Of a DNA stretch of 64,000 nucleotides, positions 59,341 through 64,000 are shown piece after piece. Below the pieces are notes generated by a model. It was not told where the DNA came from. It saw only the letters and a list, made by a program, of their open reading frames with translations, and did no database searches. Origin of the DNA: Bin55 sp965205965 (GTDB lineage: Bacteria > Pseudomonadota > Gammaproteobacteria > Pseudomonadales > Azotimanducaceae); NCBI GenBank assembly GCA_965205965.1, contig CBDBHT010000008.1, forward strand, positions 1,178,001 through 1,242,000, written 5' to 3'. The position numbers were made by a program, and so were the translations under genes. Positions within the stretch are counted from its first letter, which is position 1, and the number at the start of each line of letters is the position of its first letter.

Positions 59341-61891
59341 CAATGGCATTCGGATTAGCGGAAAGGGATCCTGGTCTTTGAGGATGTCGTGTAACCGGTT
59401 GATATACGGAAACATATTCGGTTCTGTTGGGATTCTTCAAAAAAACACTTACGTTTTAGCATGGGTTATGGCAATCTACGCTTAAGTTAGATTATCTCTG
59501 GTGCAAACGTGATGGATTCCCGAATCGAGAATTTGAAGTCGACCACCTTCTGTGGCACGCGGCTGACTCGCCGTCAGATTGCGGACCTTCAGAAGACGGT
59601 GAAAATGTTTCCGGCACTGAGCCGCCATGAGCTGGCTGCCACCCTGTGCACTCATCTGGGCTGGTTCACGCCGAAGGGTGGGGATCGACTGGGGTCCTGT
59701 CTGCGGATGCTGGAGCAGCTGGAGGCCGGCGGCATCGTGTCGCTGCCGGCGAAGCGGCCGGGATCGAGAACGGGAACCGGGGGTCGGAGACCGCGGCATA
59801 CGAGTCGCTCGGATCCGGGCTCCGCCATAGAGTGTGAGTTGAAGGAGCTGATGCCGCTGGAACTGGAGGTTGTGGCGGAGGGGGAGGCCGTTGAGGAATG
59901 GAAGGAATGGGTGGATCGGCATCATGAGCTGGGTTACCGGCATCCGTTCGGCTGTTTCCTGCGCTACTGGCTGCGGGATCGTCGGGGTCGCAAGCTGGGC
60001 TGTCTGCTGTTTGAGGCGGGCACGACCCGGCTTCCCTGTCGTGACGCCTGGATTGGCTGGCGGGATCGGGATCGGGCGAAGCGTCTGAAGGGGGTGGTGA
60101 ACAACTCCCGGTTCCTGATTTTCCCTTGGGTTCGGGTTCCGTATCTGGCCTCGAAGGCCCTGTCGATGGCGGTTCGGCGGCTGCCCGGGGACTGGAAGGA
60201 GCGGCACGGCCTGGAGCCGGTACTGGCGGAGACCTTTGTGGATCCAGCGAAGTACCGGGGGACCTGCTACCGTGCGGCCAACTGGCAGTGCATTGGCCGG
60301 ACGAAGGGACGCAAGGCGAATGCATCGGAGGCAGGCAGGACTCCGAAGGACGTTTACCTGTATCCGCTGACGAAAGACTGGAAGCAGGTGCTGCTGACCG
60401 GCTCCCGTCGATCCGGACGCCGTTCCCGCAGGCCGCCGGTGGCGGTCCTGGCTCCGGAGGATGCTTTTGTCCGGCTCTGGAGCGGCGTCGTCGAGACGCT
60501 CGTGGGTGTCGCCAACCGGCATGACCGGCTCTGGCAGCGGCGGCGGCGCGTGCTGAACACGCTGGTGGTCGTGCTGTTCGTTTTCCGGCTGGTGTTTTCG
60601 AAGGGGCGGCCAGGATATGCGACCACGCTGGCCGAACTGTGGGGGCAATGCCGGACGATGGGGATCGAACTGCCACAGCCGGCTCCGGTGTCGCCGTCCT
60701 CCATCTGCAGTGCCCGGGCCAGGCTGGACGAGCAGCTGTTCAAGACCTTGCACCAGGAAATCCTCAAGGTGGTCTTCGACGCCGAAGGCCGACCCCGGCA
60801 CGCACGGAAAGTCCGACCCGATACGGACCGGCGGTGGCAGGGGCATCGGGTGTTTGCGGTCGATGGAACCTACCTGAACCTGCCGCGCGGACTGGTGCAT
60901 GAAGGCTGGCGGACGCCGGTAGACGGTGCCCATTATCCGCAGGGTCTGGTGAGTTGCCTGTATCGGCTGCAGTCCCGACTACCGGTTGACTTCGACCTGC
61001 ATGCGCATGGAAACGAGCGCGCGGCGGCACTGGCCCACCTGAACGTGCTGTCGGCGAACGATGTGGTGGTCTATGACCGGGGCTACTATGCCTATGAGAT
61101 GCTGCACGCGCATGCGATCCGGGGACTGCACGCGGTGTTCCGGATGCAACGGAAAACCGGTATCGATGTCGACCGCTTCATCCACGGCGGCCGCCGGGAT
61201 ACGGTCATCGAGGTCGTTCCCCGCCAAGGCACGCTGACCCGACTACGCCGCAGGAACCCCGGAGCCGCATTCGGCCCACACCGCTTGCGGCTGGTGCAAT
61301 ATGCCGTGGGCGATACCGTCTTCATCCTGGGCACGACCCTGCTGGACCGGGACCAGTATTCCATCGAGCAGCTGTCGGATCTGTATCACGCGAGATGGGG
61401 CATCGAGGAACTGTACAAGGTATCCAAACGGCTGATGGAGGTTGAGGACTTTCATGGGCAAAGCGAGCGCGGCGTGAAACAGGAACTGTATGCATGCTTC
61501 ACCCTCATTGCCATGACCCGGCTGTTCGCCAACCACGGCGAGGATCCTTTGAACGGGGGGTTGCCGAACGACGGCAAGCCGCTGATGCAGACGAATTTCA
61601 AGCACGGACTTGCGGCGGTGGCGGCCAACATCGAGAGCCTGCTACTTCAGCATGCATCCGCCCTCCGGGAAACCGTGACTCGTATGGTCGGCGAGATCGT
61701 CCGGTGTCGGCAACAGCTCCGTCCGGGCCGGTCCTATGAACGGCGATCCCGAAAACCGGTCGGAAAGTGGCATCGAGGAAGAGGAGCACCGGCATCGGCA
61801 ACTCGCTAACGGAATAAAAAATCAGCGGATAACCAAGGCCCAAGACCGAATCCTTAACCGAATGGAAAAATTCACTAAACGAATGCCATTG
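59341..61891 (+). mobile_element. Complete IS4-type element with DUF4338 (DruA-like) domain
   Basis: 2,551 bases with terminal inverted repeats CAATGGCATTCG...(left) and ...CGAATGCCATTG (right). It is flanked by the perfect 10-base target duplication GTTCAGCACG (59331-59340 and 61892-61901). It interrupts an IS256 transposase gene. The transposase ORF is intact. This is the reference copy against which the others (3086-4224, 28562-29187, 38861-44319, 62869-63910) are recognised as derivatives. Confidence 0.95.
59509..61809 (+). CDS. IS4-family transposase with N-terminal DUF4338 (DruA-like) domain
   Basis: A 766-residue fusion. Residues about 1-300 are DUF4338: LSRHELAATLCTHLGWFTPK, LRMLEQLEAGGIVSLPAKRP, HHELGYRHPFGCFLRYWLRD then RRGRKLGCLLFEAGTT, NNSRFLIFPWVRVPYLASKA, FVDPAKYRGTCYRAANWQCI, KDVYLYPL. 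DUF4338 is the domain of DruA in Druantia defence systems. From about 310 there is an IS4 DDE transposase: VFAVDGTYLNLPRGLVHEGW (first Asp), VVYDRGYYAYEMLHAHAIRG (second Asp), RWGIEELYKVSKRLMEVEDF then HGQSERGVKQELYACF (Glu region). GTG at 59509 or ATG at 59512 starts the protein. No stop or frameshift seen. What DUF4338 does in transposition is unknown; DNA recognition is plausible. Confidence 0.9.
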   Translation: MMDSRIENLKSTTFCGTRLTRRQIADLQKTVKMFPALSRHELAATLCTHLGWFTPKGGDRLGSCLRMLEQLEAGGIVSLPAKRPGSRTGTGGRRPRHTSRSDPGSAIECELKELMPLELEVVAEGEAVEEWKEWVDRHHELGYRHPFGCFLRYWLRDRRGRKLGCLLFEAGTTRLPCRDAWIGWRDRDRAKRLKGVVNNSRFLIFPWVRVPYLASKALSMAVRRLPGDWKERHGLEPVLAETFVDPAKYRGTCYRAANWQCIGRTKGRKANASEAGRTPKDVYLYPLTKDWKQVLLTGSRRSGRRSRRPPVAVLAPEDAFVRLWSGVVETLVGVANRHDRLWQRRRRVLNTLVVVLFVFRLVFSKGRPGYATTLAELWGQCRTMGIELPQPAPVSPSSICSARARLDEQLFKTLHQEILKVVFDAEGRPRHARKVRPDTDRRWQGHRVFAVDGTYLNLPRGLVHEGWRTPVDGAHYPQGLVSCLYRLQSRLPVDFDLHAHGNERAAALAHLNVLSANDVVVYDRGYYAYEMLHAHAIRGLHAVFRMQRKTGIDVDRFIHGGRRDTVIEVVPRQGTLTRLRRRNPGAAFGPHRLRLVQYAVGDTVFILGTTLLDRDQYSIEQLSDLYHARWGIEELYKVSKRLMEVEDFHGQSERGVKQELYACFTLIAMTRLFANHGEDPLNGGLPNDGKPLMQTNFKHGLAAVAANIESLLLQHASALRETVTRMVGEIVRCRQQLRPGRSYERRSRKPVGKWHRGRGAPASATR

Positions 61892-62868
61892 GTTCAGCAC
61901 GCGGGTGTTCGAGCGCTATCAGCGTTCGGAGAAGGCCCTGGTGGCGGTGCTGTCGGAGATGTATGTGCAGGGGGGTCTCGACGCGTCGGGTGAGCCGACT
62001 GGCGGAGGGTCTGTGCGGTCACGAGTTTTCGCCGGCGACGATCTCGGCCATGGTGTCGAAGCTGGACGCGTCCCTGAAGGCGTTTGCGGAACGTCGGCTG
62101 GAGGAGGCGTATCCGTATGTGTTGCTGGATGCCCGGTATGAGAAGGTGCGTGAGGAGGGCTCGGTGCGTTCCCGGGCAGTGCAGATTGCCATCGGGATTG
62201 ACGGCGAGGGTCGGCGTCAGGTGCTGGCGGCGGAAGTGGCGAACCGGGAAAGCGAGGGGTCGTGGACGGAATTCCTGTCGCATCTGAAGGGACGTGGCCT
62301 GCGGGGAGTCGAGTATGTGGTCTCGGACAGTCATGAGGGATTGAAGCATGCGATCTCGAAAGTGTTGCCGACCGCGTTGTGGCAACGGTGCTGCGTCCAT
62401 TTTCTGCGCAATGCCAGGGACAAACTGTCCCGGAGTGCTGATCCCGCGTGTCTGGAGGGTTTGAAACGGTTGTGGGGCTGTGAGCATGTCGGGGAGGCTC
62501 GTGAGGCACTGGGTGCCTGGGTAGCCCGTTGGGGCGATGAGAAAGGGTTGGGCAGGCTCGTGGAATGGGTCGAGGATCATGTCGAGGAGACGCTGACGGT
62601 GTATCGGCTGCCCAGGGAACATCGCCTGCGGATGAAGTCCACGAACATGCTGGAGCGGTACAACGAGGAGCTCCGCCGGCGAACGCGTGTCGTCAGGATC
62701 TTCCCGAACGCGGAGTCCTGTCTGCGTCTGATCTTGGCACTTGCGGCGGAGACCCATGAGCGGTGGCTGACGGGGCAGCGTTATCTATATGGCCGGATCG
62801 GCGTGGTTCGCGCATCCGAACCGGAATCCGAGACATGGCAGGAGGCGGCATGAAACGCCCGAAAATTT

Positions 62869-63910
62869 CGCGCCGAGCGGAGACCCGACCCCGGCACGAA
62901 CGGAAAGTCCGACCCGACACGGACCGGCGGTGGCATGGGCATCGGGTATTTGCGGTCGATGGTGGAAGCTCCCTGAACCTGCCGCGCGGACTGGTGCATG
63001 AAGGCTGGCGGACGCCGGTAGACGGTGCCCACTATCCGTAGGGTCTGGTGAGAGTTGCCTGTATCGGTTGCAGTCCCGACTACCGGTCGACTTCGACCTG
63101 CATACGCATAGAAATGAGCGCGAGGCGGCACTGGCCCACCTGAACGTGCTGTCGGCGAACGATGTGGTGGTCTACGACCGGGGGCTACTATTCCTATGAG
63201 ATGCTTCACGCGCACGCGATCCGGGGACTGCACGCGGTGTTCCGGATGAAACGGAAAACCGGCATCGATGTCGACCGCTTCATCCACGGCAACCGCCGGG
63301 ATACGATCATCGAGGTCGTGCCCTACCCGGACACGCTGACCCGACTACACCGAAGGACCCCCCCGGAGCCACATTCGGTCCGCACCGCTTGCGGCTGGTG
63401 AAATATGCCGTGGGCGATACCGTCTTCGCCTTGGGAACGACCCTGCTGGACCGGGACCAGTATTCCATCGAGCAACTGTCGGATCTGTATCACGCGAGAT
63501 GGGGCATCGAGGAACTGTACAAGGTATCCAAACGGCTGATGGAGGTTGAGGACTTTCATGGGCAAAGCGAGCGGGGCGTGAAACAGGAACTGTATGCATG
63601 CTTCACCCTCATTGCCATGACCCGGCTGTTCGCCAACCATGGCGAGGATCCTTTGAACGGGCGTCTGCCGAACGACGGCAAGTCGCTGATGCAAACGAAT
63701 GTCAAGCACGGACTTGCGGCGGTGGCGGCCAACATCGAGAGCCTGCTACTTCAACAGGCATCCGCCCTCCGGGAAACCGTGGCTCGCATAGTCAGCGAGA
63801 TCGTCCGGTGTCGGCAACGGCTCCGTCCGGGCCGGTCCTATGAGCGGCGATCCCGAAAACCGATCGGAAAGTGGCACCGAGGAAGGGGAGCACCGGCAAC
63901 GACAGCCCGC
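62869..63910 (+). mobile_element. IS4-type (DUF4338) copy, 5'-truncated and frameshifted
   Basis: Begins mid-transposase (RPRHERKVRPDTDRRWHGHR, VFAVDGGSSLNLPRGL) and continues to the C-terminus (63389-63922: MRLVKYAVGDTVFALGTTLL ... CRQRLRPGRSYERRSRKPIG). An amber replaces Gln after DGAHYP (near 63039, as in the copy at 43362), and frameshifts follow near 63050, 63180 and 63355. The shared amber and the extra bases in GGGGCTACTAT suggest this copy and the one at 43221 derive from a common dead ancestor. Confidence 0.82.
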
Positions 63911-64000
63911 CCGCTTGGGTAATGTGCGTGAATAAGTTGGTTGGGCTTTGCCGGGGGGAAAATCGGAGCGTTGGATAAGGGGTGCGTTCGGGTCCGGAAG
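63911..64000. repeat. Fragment of unidentified repeated element at window edge
   Basis: AAGTTGGTTGGGCTTTGCCG followed by a G-rich tract matches, inverted, 29440-29520. It continues past the window. Confidence 0.5.

Larger units (their letters stand above)
58911..62868 (+). mobile_element. IS256-family element interrupted by an IS4-type element
   Basis: Left terminus GGGTTGTGTATAAATTTGTC at 58911. The transposase gene starts with ATG 59071 after GGAGCAAGAA (MIREDYTHNATKQSACDHLA) and runs to SGQFST. The IS4-type element at 59341-61891 interrupts it with a 10-base duplication. The gene resumes as FSTRVFERYQRSEKALVAVL ... PYVLLDARYEKVREEGSVRS (first Asp), VVSDSHEGLKHAI (second Asp), WQRCCVHFLRNARDKL and STNMLERYNEELRRRTRVVR (Glu), the Mutator/IS256 pattern, ending near 62853. 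Removing the insert restores one long frame, so the gene was intact before. The right end is replaced by another IS4-type fragment at about 62870. Confidence 0.9.

Noticed and set aside
59482..60933. 483-codon minus-strand ORF within the IS4-type element
   Set aside because: It is antisense to the DUF4338-IS4 transposase; the composition is that of a GC-rich shadow frame.
59341..61891. A genuine Druantia defence system
   Set aside because: Only the DruA-like domain is present and it is fused to a transposase. None of the partner genes (DruB-DruE helicase and others) is nearby, and the unit has IS ends and a target duplication.

Overview
The window comes from a gammaproteobacterium whose genome is decaying under a heavy load of insertion sequences. 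Three gene clusters have typical gammaproteobacterial order: fMet tRNA-rimP-nusA-infB-rbfA-truB-rpsO-pnp, a pcnB-panB-panC-pgi run next to dksA, and tyrS / M23 peptidase / anmK / erpA. A 16S-Ile-Ala-23S-5S rRNA operon is also present. Several genes are broken (gluQ, a pilin, a NERD-domain protein, dksA, a two-gene hypothetical cluster), and long stretches hold no recognisable gene. This pattern suggests a host-associated or otherwise bottlenecked lineage in an early stage of genome reduction. That lifestyle is an inference; nothing in the window names the host or species.

Layout. 1-2324 (minus): dnaB (cut by the window edge), rplI, rpsR, rpsF. 2325-4940: degraded DNA with a deletion derivative of an IS4-type element flanked by poly-G tracts, and an IS1380 relic. 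4950-9751 (minus): clpB, then nfeD and an SPFH-domain gene. 9821-11196 (minus): a type II restriction-modification pair. 11260-12115: a broken IS1595 element. 12977-13819: a birA lacking the DNA-binding domain. 13920-19492 (minus): the complete rRNA operon with promoter, boxA and terminator. 20110-28073: tyrS, M23 peptidase, anmK, erpA, hemJ, hemL and an adenosine-kinase-like gene. 28100-30360: IS debris and a truncated pilin. 30355-38245: sfsA, a frameshifted dksA carrying a long minisatellite, a gluQ relic, pcnB, panB, panC, pgi. 38465-45036: a multi-level nest of insertion sequences. 45219-47165: acs. 47238-56025 (minus): pnp, rpsO, truB, rbfA, infB, nusA, rimP and initiator tRNA. 56600-58600: decaying hypothetical genes. 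58610-64000: a second IS nest.

The most distinctive mobile element is an IS4-type element whose transposase carries an N-terminal DUF4338 (DruA-like) domain, the domain that defines Druantia anti-phage systems. One complete copy (59341-61891) has an intact 766-residue ORF, terminal inverted repeats and a 10-bp target duplication inside an IS256-family transposase gene. Several deleted or interrupted copies are scattered through the window. The larger IS elements look clearly more GC-rich than the housekeeping genes, so they probably arrived from, or evolved in, a different base-composition background.

The surviving genes cover translation (ribosomal proteins, initiation factor, ribosome assembly, tRNA modification, TyrRS), RNA decay and polyadenylation (pnp, pcnB), chaperoning (clpB), heme synthesis (hemJ, hemL), pantothenate synthesis (panB, panC), Fe-S delivery (erpA), peptidoglycan turnover and recycling (M23 peptidase, anmK), and central carbon metabolism (pgi, acs).
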